Source: Notospermus geniculatus
Taxonomy: Eukaryota > Nemertea > Pilidiophora > Heteronemertea > Lineidae
Reading direction: 5' to 3'
Assembly: GCA_002633025.1 (NCBI GenBank)
Contig: NMRB01002521.1
Location: forward strand, 6,998 to 70,997
Length of the DNA: 64,000 nt
In this document: positions 24,464 through 35,167 of the stretch, piece after piece
Layout of the letters: the number at the start of each line of letters is the position of its first letter
How positions within the stretch are numbered: the stretch's first letter is position 1
Made by a program: the position numbers and the translations under genes
Notes under the pieces: generated by a model
The model's database searches: none
Told to the model about the DNA's origin: nothing
What the model saw: only the letters and a program-made list of their open reading frames with translations

Positions 24464-25295
24464 CAGTCTACACCATCACGGTATACCGTGATTCTGTACT
24501 GTGAGACCACATCGACATACATAGATACCTTGCCAAAGTCGGCCATTTTTTCCCAGAGGGTAATAACAAACACTCAATGTACAGTGAATGTATACCATTG
24601 ATGTACAACATGTTTTAAAAACTGCAATTACACAAAACTTCCATGAAAAGTTCCAAAATGAACACCTGCTCAGCAATGCTACATATGTGATGCAATGTTC
24701 CCAGGCTGAAATTTGTGAACATATTTCACACAAGAAATTTTAAAAGACTTTTATCGTGCCTGTTTAGGACAAACCTCAGCTCCAGGTTTCCAGGTTCCTA
24801 TCCCACAGTGTGTAACATGATGATTCATAAACCTGGACCCAAGGTTGGTTAAGCAATGAAAGTCTGTTGTTTCTTTTCTGAATTACTATTTTGCCAAAAG
24901 TAAGCCAAGGCTCAGTCCATATTAATATAATATTACTGATGGTATGTTATGTGAGACATTTCCATGGCAAGTTTTTATGATTTGGCAGATTTTAAAACAT
25001 GCTCTACATCAATGGTGTACATTCACTGTACATTGAGTGTTTGTTATTACCCTCTGGGAAAAAATGGCCGACTTTGGCAAGGTATCTATTTTTTCCAGAA
25101 TTGTGTACAAATTCAGCATTGCAAAAAAAACTCAAAATTCTTCCAGAATATATCGAGTTATGTGTGTTGAACATGAATATGGCCGATTTTTTTCAATTAA
25201 AAGTTTTTTTAAAGAAGTTAAACGTTTTTTAAAATTGGGCCCACATTTTGTACAGGCAAATGTACAGTCACGCATTACCGTGATGGTGTAGACTG
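24464..25295. mobile_element. CAGTCTACACC-ended element, 832 bp
   Basis: The ends CAGTCTACACCATCACGGTA and TACCGTGATGGTGTAGACTG are perfect inverted repeats. The inner arms AGATACCTTGCCAAAGTCGG.. and ..GGCAAGGTATCT continue the pairing through ACACTCAATGTACAGTGAAT. TTGCA occurs on both sides (24459-24463, 25296-25300). It is non-coding and its superfamily is uncertain. Confidence 0.8.
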
Positions 25296-25298
25296 TTG

Positions 25299-25491
25299 CA
25301 GGGGCGGATTCCGGATTTGGGAAAGGAGGGGCGCCCTGTGCTAGAAACATTGAACCACATGTATGCGGTTAATTTCAATGATTTGCTCCAAATTTCAGAA
25401 TTTCACAGTCGGTTTTATAGATCTGTTGGCCAAGAAAGGGCATTAAGGGGAGGCGAGCGCCCAGGGCGCCCCCTTCTGGATCCGCGCCTTG
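25299..25491. mobile_element. hAT-like MITE (CAGGGGCGGATTC ends)
   Basis: The left CAGGGGCGGATTCCGG and right CTTCTGGATCCGCGCCTTG form the inverted termini, with GGGGCGCCC and GGGCGCCCCC inside. It abuts the previous element with only a shared CA between them. Confidence 0.65.
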
Positions 25492-25725
25492 TTTGAAAAA
25501 GTGATAGGCCTACATGTAAAGCAATCGTTTACTTTCAGGCACAAGTCGAGTATTGCGGGCCAAGCTGTGGGAAGTGCACTGCATGTGTGCGCGGAATATG
25601 GAGCAATGTATGGAGATGTGTCATTTCCCGCCACTTGGCCCGCTATACTCCAGTGAACATGACATTCAGATGCTTAGCCAAAAGCCAAGGTATAGGCCGA
25701 TACCACTCATATATCCAGTTGGAAT

Positions 25726-26109
25726 GCAACCTCTGCATCATTGAATGTATACCTTTACGAAAATGTGACACGTGTAAATGACATTACCACGTGGTAATGG
25801 GCGACATTTTCACCTTTTTTGTGTACTTTTACACATTTTTGGTGTAAAATTCGTCCATTACCACGTGGTAATATCATTTACACTTGTCACATTTTCGTAA
25901 GGGTAGATTTAAAGAGTGAAACCTCTGCATCATTGAATGTATACCTTTACGAAAATGTGACACGTGTAAATGACATTACCACGTGGTAATGGGCGACATT
26001 TTCACCTTTTTTGTGTACTTTTACACATTTTTGGTGTAAAATTCGTCCATTACCACGTGGTAATATCATTTACACCTGTCACATTTTCGTAAGGGTAGAT
26101 TTAAAGAGT
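25726..26109. repeat. Two tandem copies of a 192-bp palindromic unit
   Basis: Units 25726-25917 and 25918-26109 are nearly identical. Each unit is itself an inverted repeat (ACCTTTACGAAAATGTGACA against its complement) and contains the 16-bp perfect palindrome ATTACCACGTGGTAAT twice, so it occurs four times, at 25783, 25857, 25975 and 26049. CACGTG is a canonical E-box core. Confidence 0.95.
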
Positions 26110-26357
26110 TGAAATCCGTGTCATTTTTATCTCCACAACCCAATTTTACATGACTTGCTGTGTGAGATCAAAGTTTGCTACCGTAACAGCAGAAAGTTTC
26201 GAAACATCAATTTTGTGTGGAATATGATTGCGGGAAACCCAGGCACAAAGGTAAAAAAATATTTGTCTGGTGAAATTTTGTAGCAGGAATTGTCTCCTTA
26301 CATTAGCACAAAATGCACCATGTGACATATTTAACGGAAAAATAAGGAAGGATTATG

Positions 26358-26403
26358 GGCCTAACCAAAAATAGATAACCTATCTTATCTATTTTTTGGC
26401 CTC
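26358..26403. repeat. Short hairpin
   Basis: GGCCTAACCAAAAATAGATA pairs with TATCTATTTTTTGGCC across a short loop. Confidence 0.7.
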
Positions 26404-28135
26404 ACCGAAATATACATGTAGGCTATAGTTGTCACCTTGGCTTCTACTGTTGCCTTCTTGTGACAATTTATGCCTTGGTACTTGTCATTTAGGCCCTCAA
26501 AATTACCTTCGTTTGGTGGGAACTCGTTCCATTCGCCAACGGTAAACCCCACTGAAAGGAAAAGCGCGGCAAACCTAACCGAAACCTGAAAAATTAATGT
26601 CCTTCCATTACTATTTCCATGGCAATGCAATTAGTTCTCTAAATTGGCAATTTTATTGCCCCTGGAATAGTAGGAGGGGGTAATGTATTCTCGGGGTCAG
26701 CTAAATCGCATTGGTTACTTTGAAAATCATCTTTCTTTTGTTGCATAACTGATAAATAAATCTTTACTAATGGTTATGGTTATGGGACTTTATGAGCTTC
26801 AGGTCTGTTGATGGCGCTTCATTAGGAGTTCGTCATTCCTCGTATTATCACTTTAAAGCTTGCATCTCGCTTCGATTCCTTGGATCATGTTAACTACAGA
26901 AGCAGGATTATAGACTTAACCAATTCGGCTGACCCTTGGCTATCAACATTATTAAGTATATTTACCGATTTTTGCGGAATACTATTTCGCGTGCAGACAT
27001 TTTCAGAATATACCGGAATTCTGTTCGTTTTATCTATTCAGTTCTTCCTTTACTTCACATGCATCCGTAAACCTCGTAATTGCAAAGGATTTGGATTATA
27101 TCAGTGTTGGTATTTGTCAGTCTTGCTTAAAATATTCAGTAAGTAAAGCAGGTAAAAAGACTGGATGCCATTACTGCGTCAGCGTCCTCCATGTTTTTTT
27201 TATCCAATCCTCTCCATACAGCCGTCTCCAACATTGGTAGGCCATCCTTCCTCAAAAGATGGTGTAGGTACCAAGATGCTAAGGTGTAATATCATTTCTC
27301 ATTGCATATTTTTGAGCATTTAAAAAATGCCTGCAACAGATAAAACTGCAGCTACAATGCATGGCACAGGTTTATGATCTGGAAACGACATTTCGAAGCT
27401 AAAAGGCAGACACCTTTTGACTTTCTTTGCCTGTTGCTGAACACCGAATAAAATATGGTTACTGTCTGTTGAAAGTAATGTATTCTGTCAAAAAACACCT
27501 TTTACATGTAGATGTTTCGAATTTTTTGTTGTGCTTCCTGTTAAAGCCGACCACCCATTGTATGTGCAAATACAGTGAAGAGAAGTACTAGTAGTTGGTC
27601 ATATAGGAAGATACACTTGTACTGTATCTTTTGAGGTTTCCTGAGTGCCGTCGAAACTGTGGACTTCTTCTCCCTTGCTATACGAAGTACCTTGTGTAGC
27701 ATGGGAAAAGAAGTCTTAAAGTACATGATTTAGATTGTTGAAGAAACCTCCTAATTAGGTTTTCCTTCCTGTTTTAGTTCTATTCCAAAACAAAAAAAAC
27801 CCTTCCAATTTCAAATTTTCTTTCTTCATTATATTCAACTTGCCTGACTGACCAACATCCACAACTTGTCCATTTGAAAATCTCAAGAAAAAATGCCTCT
27901 TTTGTAGTCTGAAGTCCAGGCCTAGGCCTGTTCCATTTGAGTCCTCACGTGATAAAAATATTAAATTCATCAAAACTGATTTTGAGATATTTAGGAAAAC
28001 TTGGTGTCCTTTTACTTCTCTACAAGAGTGTACATGTGTCCGAAAGATCGTCCAAGTCTTTCCTTATCATGTTTTGCGTATTTTGATTATTTTAAAAACG
28101 AGCTGTTATCTGATGCAGATTTGTTCAAATACTCT
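26404..28135. other. No gene seen
   Basis: AT-rich sequence. An 88-codon open frame (26880-27146) contains hydrophobic stretches but no family signature, start context or splice framing that I can defend. Confidence 0.4.
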
Positions 28136-28172
28136 CGGGGTGGGGTGGGGTGGGGTGGGGGGTGGGGGGTCT
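28136..28172 (+). repeat. GGGGT tandem tract, G-quadruplex candidate
   Basis: GGGGTGGGGTGGGGTGGGGT followed by GGGGGGTGGGGGG provides at least six runs of four or more G on the plus strand with 1-nt loops, a strong quadruplex-forming pattern. Confidence 0.85.
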
Positions 28173-28305
28173 CACATTTCTCCCCGCAAATGAAGCAATC
28201 AACCTGGGAACAGAGTTTTGGATAAGATTGAAATAAAGGCCTACAATGTAGGCCTATAGATGACCATCAGTTCAGCTATTGGTAGGTTGTTCACGAGGGG
28301 ATATC

Positions 28306-28432
28306 GGGTCATATGAATAAAGACTAGTAAATGCTTTTACAGTGTACTTCAATTTTGCAATACAGATGCACTAGGCAATGCTGTACAAATCTGAAGTAAA
28401 AGTATTTGCTAGTCTTTATGTCCCATTGGCTG
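28306..28432. mobile_element. Fold-back with ACTAGTAAATGC arms
   Basis: AAAGACTAGTAAATGCTTTT then AC (28319-28340) pairs with 28397-28418. Outer parts GTCATATGAATAAAG and TTTATGTCCC are weakly complementary. Confidence 0.55.
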
Positions 28433-28577
28433 GTATTCATAAAATTAGCAAATGCTTTTACTTAAGATTTGCACAACAAGGTCCATCATGTTCTTTGAGT
28501 GACATTTTAGGTCCAAGGTCCAATGAAATGCAAAACTTGAAGTAAAAGCATTTGCTACCTTTTATGAATATCAGCCA
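28432..28577. mobile_element. Fold-back with TTCATAAAATTAGC arms
   Basis: GGTATTCATAAAATTAGCAA.. (28432-28463) pairs with ..TTGCTACCTTTTATGAATA (28541-28577). The AAATGCTTTTACTT arm segment is shared with the preceding fold-back, so the two are relatives inserted side by side. Confidence 0.65.
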
Positions 28578-29276
28578 TTGGCTGCCTTCTGAAAAGCACC
28601 TGCTTTCTGTATATCTTTCTTCTTATTGCGTATCTACACAGTAAAATACTCTCCCTCTCCACCAAATGGCGAGTTTGACGATTTTCTTACAAAACGATAA
28701 ATCTACAAGCAGCACGTTAATGGTATAATCAAATAACACTTCCCATTGGTATCATCTTCCAGACATATAACTCTAAAATAAGTAAGTATATTGTCGCATG
28801 TCTTACAAACATCCCCTTCGCAATTTATCATTTTCTTGCCTTCGCCTCTATGGGAGGATTTTGGGCGGATTTCACTTCGTATAAACACTGAAAAATTACC
28901 TCAAAAAGACGATAAGCCACAAGGATTGATGACGACGTGGGCAAGTCTTCACATCACATGATCAGTCGCCATTGATTGATGTTTGATGTTGTTAGTGGCA
29001 CAAGCGGCGTGTAATCCGTGACTACTTATCGCTAGAGAAGGTGGGATGAGTGATGGACGTATATATCGATCCAACAGGCTGGGGTTGTAAACATTATCCT
29101 TGAGAGAAACACTTCTATGTGAACACCGTAAGCGGTGTTCCGTTCCAAAACACACTCCTCAGCATATAAATTAAACCTTCGCTCACTCTGAGTTTCGACG
29201 GTTTGACGGTTGCATGCAGTTGTCGTCAGTCGCCACAAAAAACCGGTACACGTCCCTACACCGGTAAAGATACTGG

Positions 29277-29362
29277 CCCGTATTCTAGAAGCCTCCTTAA
29301 CTTAAGGTCCACTTTAGGCTGTTGTTTTCTGCCCTCCAAACAATAGCTATTAAGGTAAACCT
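29277..29362. mobile_element. GGCCGTATTCTAGAAG MITE, truncated copy
   Basis: It starts GGCCCGTATTCTAGAAGCC and continues CCTTAACTTAAGGTCCACTT. It matches the reverse of the element at 58217-58619 up to GGTAAAC, where it breaks off. The second terminus is missing. Confidence 0.65.
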
Positions 29363-29639
29363 TCTTATTTCAACCCTTTTCAACCTTCTGTAATCATATA
29401 CCAGCAACCTAAAAATTGAAAGATGTTGCCTGTCTGAACATGTTCCGCAACCTGTTTCAACCTCCATGCTGCCACCTCTTTCAACCAGCAACCAAATAGC
29501 TTTCAGAAGCTAAATTTTGCAGAGGTTGCCAAAGGTATCAATTTCATCATCAGGTACTAGCCAATGAGAATGGTGATGTGAGTCATGTGATTTTTACTCC
29601 ATTGATCAAAATGGCGGAGGAAATGAACATGCCTGTTGA

Positions 29640-29973
29640 TGAGCAAGGCCAAGGTGCTGATGTTTTATTACAAGTGGTGCTACCTTCTGGAGGAGCTCTT
29701 CGAAAGTGGTGGCATCCATGCGAAGATGCGAAGAGCGGATACGTCTTCACTTGCCAATTCCTTCAGAAAAGTGTGTGATAAGTCCCAAGTTTTGTCCTTC
29801 TGCATGCTGATCCAATCCTTAACCCATAGTCTCGCCTTTGTATTTTTCGGTTTCTCCTGCCGTCTCTGCTCATCCAGCAAGATAATGAGAGATGCAGCAG
29901 TACATCCAACCTGTTCATCTATTGCAGCTTCTTGTTTTTCTGATTTCCCTCCAAAATTGACAGTATTATCCAT
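29640..29973 (-). pseudogene. PIF/Harbinger transposase N-terminal fragment, frameshifted
   Basis: The first frame contains RLWVKDWISMQKDKTWD and LKELASEDVSALRIF, the pattern of Harbinger transposase N-termini (R-x-W-V-x-x-W, ...L..EL..ED...F..F.RM). The match then shifts to another frame reading RMDATTFEELLQKVAPLVIK, the expected next block (F-x-x-LL-x-x-V-x-P). The change of frame lies near 29705-29720. Homology stops around 29640. The DDE nuclease core is absent, so this is a broken remnant. A possible source of, or relative to, the TAA-flanked MITE at 33.1 kb. Confidence 0.65.
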
Positions 29974-30637
29974 AATACGGCCACTGAGAAGAAGCTTTTA
30001 AGAATTCATGTTAACGGTTGCAATTAATCAGTGGGCCAGTACTTCCGTTGTTTAGAAACATGGCATGGTCTCTTATCTCTTGGCTTTGGCTGCCTATCCC
30101 CTTCCACTTAAAAAGGTTAACTCCAAGACGAACTGACGGAAAGGGCCTACAGACATCTTAATCATGACTATCTTAAACGAGATTATACCATATAACAGCC
30201 CACAGCAACCCAACATGGACGTCATTAAAGCAGTCACACTCTTTTGGACTGGTTATTTGCTGAGATGCCAGCATCCATCGCTAAGTTCATCATATCTTGT
30301 CACCCAGGCCACTAGTGTATCTCAATCATTTTGCAATATCACAGACGAACCCGGGTCAATACAATTAAGTTTGTGTCATCAAAGATATGTGTCATTTATC
30401 AATGTCCAGTGTATGAATTGGTTATGGACCTTCGGACATGTCAAACCAATATGTATGCTGATGCGAGTGCCTTTTTTGCGTGTACGATTACATGTTCATC
30501 GCAGGATCGCAGGTGCAATTTGGACATAATTTAGAGAAATGATGGTAAAAGGTTTTCGGCCACGCCAAGATCCGACGGGAAAAGTGCATTGGCACATTGA
30601 CTTCCCGTTTTCAGAATTCATAGTGCTGTGGTCTCCA
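29974..30637. other. No gene seen
   Basis: A 121-codon open frame at 30164-30529 shows no recognised domain. It could be unrelated filler or a decayed part of the Harbinger element next to it. Confidence 0.35.
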
Positions 30638-31075
30638 GGATCCATATTCATAAACATACTCAAGTCAAAGTGTTATACTTATCTTTTGTGTTGAACAAAA
30701 GAGAGTGTCACACTTAAAATAGACTTAAGTAGTTTTATAAATATGGGCCCAGGGTCCATATTCATAAACATATGACAAAGTGTGATACTTATCTTTTGTG
30801 TTGAACAAAAGAAAAGTGTCACGCTTAGACTTAAGTAGTTTTATGAATATGGGCCCAGGGTCCATATTCATCAAACTACTTAAATCTAAGTGTGACACTT
30901 ATCCTTTGTTCAACACAAAAGATTAGTATTGCACTTACGACTTAAGAAGTTTTATGAATATGGACCTAGGGTTCATATTCATAAGTTAAGTCAAAGTGTG
31001 ATACTTATCTTTTGTGTTGAACAAAGGATAAGTGTCACACTTAGACTTAGGTACACGTAGTTTTATGAATATGTG
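30638..31075. mobile_element. Tandem array of four GGGTCC-type MITEs
   Basis: Units are at 30638-30750, 30752-30856, 30858-30967 and 30969-~31075. Each runs from G-G-G/A-(T/C)CCATATTCAT to ATGAATATGGGCCC with the core TTAAGTCAAAGTGTGATACT and AAGTGTCAC..TTAGACTTAAG. Orientation alternates. Exactly one A separates neighbouring units. Confidence 0.9.
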
Positions 31076-31290
31076 ACCCGTCACCACAAAATGAGCCTTA
31101 AGTCGCTGTTGTGAGGCTGGAAGGGTGAAACCAAATATTTGTCAATTTCAGAAGACTTTGGCCTGTTGTCTGACTTTTGTGAAACCTGAGTGACTCTGTT
31201 TCTTCCTTTTTGTCCTGCTGGTTATTTTGGTTCACTCTGCATGGTTCATATTCTGAGCAACTTAGACTCATTTCATGGTGATGGGTCACA
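31073..31290. mobile_element. GTGACCC-ended MITE, third member
   Basis: The ends TGTGACCCGTCACCACAAAA and CATGGTGATGGGTCACA are inverted. An inner ACCAAATATTTGTCAATTTC block matches the 11.7-kb member. Its left end overlaps the last GGGTCC MITE. Confidence 0.75.
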
Positions 31291-32250
31291 TATATGGGCT
31301 CTGGAGGCTTGTAGATCTCTTGGTATTATGCCTTGTCCCAGATAGAAACAGATGTAGAAAAGCATTCTTTTTGAAGTCTTTAGCAAGCATTAGGGCTTTG
31401 ACTCCTTTCGGGGATTTATTACATACTCATTATGATGGGAACAAAGACATCATTTCTGTGTCCTTCTCCTAAGTGTTTTTCATGATAATCAAGTTAGTCC
31501 ACTTTCCAACCTCTGACCTGAAGTCACTTTCAACTAACCACCAGGCGAAATTATGAAAGCTTAAGCGATCTGTATTAGTCACTCTTTATAGTCATTTACG
31601 TAAAACGCACTATTCAGCATTAAATGCAAGATTGTCAAATTTCTTTGATTAATAGTGTAATCAAATAAAATGCCTGATCCGAGGTTTCTTCCCAAATCGG
31701 TTTTCCTTGACGGTCGCCCATCTGGCATCGCACAGACAAAGGCTGACCTCGACAACACCTCAAGAACCGCCGAAAAACACTCCAACACACCCTTTATTGC
31801 TAATACAAGACTAAGGGGACGCTAAGCAAGTCATGAATGCTTAATAAGTCCGGCCAATTGTTTCGAATCTGCGGAACCAAGCAGGACTAATACGCCAAAT
31901 CAGTCCGACCGTAGACTTGTCTCTAACGGGAAAGCGAGCTAACCTGTATAATGAATGTCCCTTCCTGTCTCAAGAAGGAGTGATGAAGGGTTGAAGTGCC
32001 TAATTAATTATCTTTTATCCCTAGATAAGTGGGATAACGTTTCTCCTTACAATCCCGAGTTGGAACTTAGCAAAGTTAGTTTCTTTCATGGCATGAACTA
32101 AAGTAAAAAGGCATTTCTTCAAAACTTCAATCAAGATGAGATGTCTGATGTCATGTCAGACAACTGGAAAACAAAATTTATGTCCCTCGAAAATACTTCG
32201 CAACCAGAGCCCATCAACCTCAATAAATACGTACGTACACGTACACAATA
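31291..32250. other. No gene seen
   Basis: No supported exon, tRNA or repeat copy. Confidence 0.4.
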
Positions 32251-32399
32251 GGGAGGTTTCGAAATCAAACGATAAACGTAAACTTTACGACTACGTTATT
32301 TTTCGTACTACACATTAACCAGATTTTATATTGCATTTTTGGTACAAAAATAACGTTGTCGTTAACGTTTACGTTTATCGTTTGATTTCGAAACCTCCC
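32251..32399. mobile_element. GGGAGGTTTCG fold-back, copy 1
   Basis: The ends GGGAGGTTTCGAAATCAAAC and GTTTGATTTCGAAACCTCCC are perfect inverted repeats, and GATAAACGTAAAC continues the stem. TA lies on each side. Copy 2 at 54543-54685 shares the whole interior. Confidence 0.9.
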
Positions 32400-32506
32400 T
32401 ATTGACTCGAATTTCAACCTGAAAATGCGCGGTGTGTCTTGTTTGTTGCCTTAATAATATTGCGTCGTATCTAGAACAATCCAACGTACTTTGTAATCAA
32501 TATAAA

Positions 32507-32713
32507 AGGGATTGTTCATTTTCGTCACTTGCGAAATCTGAATTGTGATCCTTGGGAAAACGGAAAAAGCTATGCACTTGCAAATTGCAGGGATTATTTG
32601 TTGTGCTGTAGGCTACAGAATAATCGCTCCAGTTTGCAGCTTCATAGCTTTCTCCATTTTCTCAAGGATCACAACTCAGAGTCCTCAATAATTGACGAAA
32701 ATGAACAGCCCCT
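32507..32713. mobile_element. AGGG(G/A)(C/T)TGTTCA MITE
   Basis: The ends AGGGATTGTTCATTTTCGTC and GACGAAAATGAACAGCCCCT are inverted. Inner arms GTGATCCTTGGGAAAA and TTCTCAAGGATCAC continue. The ends are related to 8183-8387 but the core differs. Confidence 0.75.
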
Positions 32714-33120
32714 TTCACCGTCTTTACAGAACTTAGGCGAACGCACAACTTAGGTTACTGAACGTGCAGTATATTGGTAGTTTAGAAGTTATTAATTACA
32801 TTTGTAATAATATTGCAGATTAGAAGTATTTTTTTCAGTCACTGCATGAATATTGTTACATCTTCATATCAATTAATCAATCTATCTCTTTGTCCCGGAC
32901 CGGACAGGCCTCGGACGGAGCCAATCTATTCTGTTCTGTAACCTGTGACCCCGAAATGATTGCATGCAGTGGAAACAGGGAAAAAGATTGCATTCGATAA
33001 TGTCAGTCAAAGAAAAATATCGTTATTGAATCTTGCGCAAGGTTGAAAAAAACACTGGCAATGCACTCTGATTGATGTCGGTGGTGCATGCCATGTTACA
33101 AATGTATGTAATAGGCCTAA
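32714..33120. other. No gene seen
   Basis: AT-rich sequence without a recognised feature. Confidence 0.4.
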
Positions 33121-33648
33121 GGGACCGTCTCAAAAATACCTTGAAGCCAAGGAAGTGTTATTTTTTTCACTTCTGTCTTGACCCCCCCCCCTCAGAAGTG
33201 AAATTTCGGCATCTAATTGGCTTCGCTCATGGGTGGTATTACACAAGTCTTATTAAAGATGTTGGGAACATACATGTATGCTATGACTCATGTGAGCCAC
33301 TATAGGGATCGGCTTGGCTTCAGTAGCATTTATACAAGATCTGGGTCAGTGGGGGAACCAATTTTATCAGATGTGCCTATGTGAAAGCCAGCGTATGAGT
33401 GGGTCCCTCCACCAGATCCCCCCCATAACATATTGAATGTAGTTTTTTTCGTTATTTCTCTATTATGGAGAAACATGTAATTGTGTTTTTTTAGAAATTC
33501 CATGAAGCCAATTTTGTTTCAAGAAGTGAAAGGGTGACCATGAAGTTNNNNNNNNNNNNNNNNNNNNNNNNNNNNNNNCCCCCCCCCCCCCGTGTGAAAA
33601 AATTAGACTTCTTTGGCTTCAAGGTACATGTAACTTTGAGACGGTCCC
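33121..33648. mobile_element. PIF/Harbinger-type MITE spanning the assembly gap
   Basis: The ends GGGACCGTCTCAAA and TTTGAGACGGTCCC are inverted, and CCTTGAAGCCAA/TTGGCTTCAAGG extends them. The flanks are TAA on both sides (33118-33120, 33649-33651), the TWA duplication typical of PIF/Harbinger. A poly-C run at 33182-33192 and another right after the gap sit at mirrored positions. Confidence 0.8.
33548..33578. other. Assembly gap (31 N)
   Basis: Unknown bases run into a poly-C tract. The gap lies inside the fold-back element, where a hairpin and a homopolymer together would defeat sequencing. Confidence 0.99.
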
Positions 33649-34204
33649 TAACACTGAAACGGAAGCAATTTCATTCTAAATCTGGAGAATTTGAGAACGA
33701 CGGCACTTCGCCAGAGTACATGTATCATAAAATTGAGATATCTCTGATCAAAGAAAGATATGCAAAAATCTTCATATTCAAAATCAAAATCCTTGAAACG
33801 AGTATCTTTTCTTTGCACAGTTCAAGCTATACCATATTTAACTTCACCAACCAAGCAGTAGAAATCACTTGGTCCCCAGCTGAGCCAATTACCACACTTC
33901 ACTCGAACCATTTGGGAAATTTCAATGGTCTCTTTCATTTCTTCTTGCTTTAAATAATCGTTAAGTTTTGACGACCACCTGTGCCTCGTCGCTTTCCAAG
34001 ACTTTTACGATCAGTTCAAGGAAATTGACATTTGAATGTCTAATTAGGATAAATCGCCTTTGTTAACACCAGGTGTCTCTATTTGAATCACTCTTCGTCT
34101 ATTTACGCATCTTCTCTCGCAAAAGCAAAGAGCAATCAGGAAGAATGTGGGTATTGATGATTTTAGACTGTCCACCGTGTCTGATCTGTTGCATAACGAC
34201 ACCA

Positions 34205-34409
34205 GGGTCCATATTCATAAACATGCTTATCTTTTGTGTTGAACAAAGGATAAGTGTCACACTTAGACCTTCAATCAGTAGTTTTATGAATATGGGTCCT
34301 GGACCCATATTCATAAAACTACTTAAGTCTAAGTGTGACACTTATCCTTTGTTGAACTCAAAAGATAGGTATCACACTTAGACTTAAGTACTTCTATGAA
34401 TATGGGCCC
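34205..34409. mobile_element. Two GGGTCC-type MITEs in tandem
   Basis: Units are at 34205-34299 and 34301-34409, separated by one T. The first is shortened inside (ACATGCTTATCTTTTGTG) and has an extra TTCAATC near its right arm. Confidence 0.9.
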
Positions 34410-34410
34410 T

Positions 34411-34527
34411 GGGCCATATTCGTAAGACTCTGCTAGGCTTAGTCTGTTGTAAAATGGCCAGTTTGTACAGACCAATGCACATGACAAGCAGCCAACTAAG
34501 CTTGCAAGGTTTTATGAATACTGGCCC
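34411..34527. mobile_element. GGGCC-ended MITE (TAGGCTTAG core), copy 2
   Basis: It directly follows the previous array after one T. The ends GGGCCATATTCGTAAGAC and GGTTTTATGAATACTGGCCC pair, and the interior matches 14519-14632 in reverse. Confidence 0.75.
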
Positions 34528-34577
34528 TGGTGCATGATAGACTATCCCTTAGAAGCTATTATTCAGGTATGTTCATC

Positions 34578-34802
34578 GGGGTCCATATTCATAAACATAC
34601 TTAAGTCAAAGTGTGATACGTATCTTTTGTGTTGAACAAAGGATAAGTGTCACACATAGACTTAAGTAGTTTTATGAATATGGGCCCTGGACGCATATTC
34701 ATAAAACAACTTAAGTCCAAGTGTGATACTTATCCTTTGTTCAACACAAAAGATATGTATCACACTTTGACTTAAGTAGCCTATGTTTATGAATATGTAC
34801 CC
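34578..34802. mobile_element. Two GGGTCC-type MITEs in tandem
   Basis: Units are at 34578-34687 and 34689-34802, inverted relative to each other and separated by one T. Both have the full TTAAGTC..GTGTGATAC core. Confidence 0.9.
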
Positions 34803-35167
34803 AGGAGTAAACCAGTGGCCTACCTCTGTCTGCATCAATCTATCAGCATCCTTGAGTCAGTTCTTTCGTCCTTCATACTCTTTTTCAAATTCCTTGGGTA
34901 TGCTAATAGTCCAATACCAAATCCCAATATTGTCCACTCCTCCCAAAAGTTGCTCAGAAGTCCATCCTTTCCTTTTTTTTAAATCTGTACCAGACATCGA
35001 TCTGATGTCGTTACTATTTGGCCTTGCTTCTCCAGAAAGAGTTGGGTGGATGAAAGTAAGCTTCCTGGCGTGGTGAAAACGCCAAGGCATTGTAAGAGTG
35101 GGACTTTAGATACAGGGACTTTTAACCAAATTGGCTTGTGTGAATACCTTCCAGACCAGTCACTAAT

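Noticed and set aside
29636-30001. 121-codon plus-strand open frame
   Set aside because: It is the antisense of the Harbinger fragment, whose minus-strand peptide matches a known family pattern.
30638-31075. CRISPR-like array (repeats with short spacers)
   Set aside because: Units are ~105-bp inverted-repeat transposons with one-base junctions in alternating orientation, in an animal genome.
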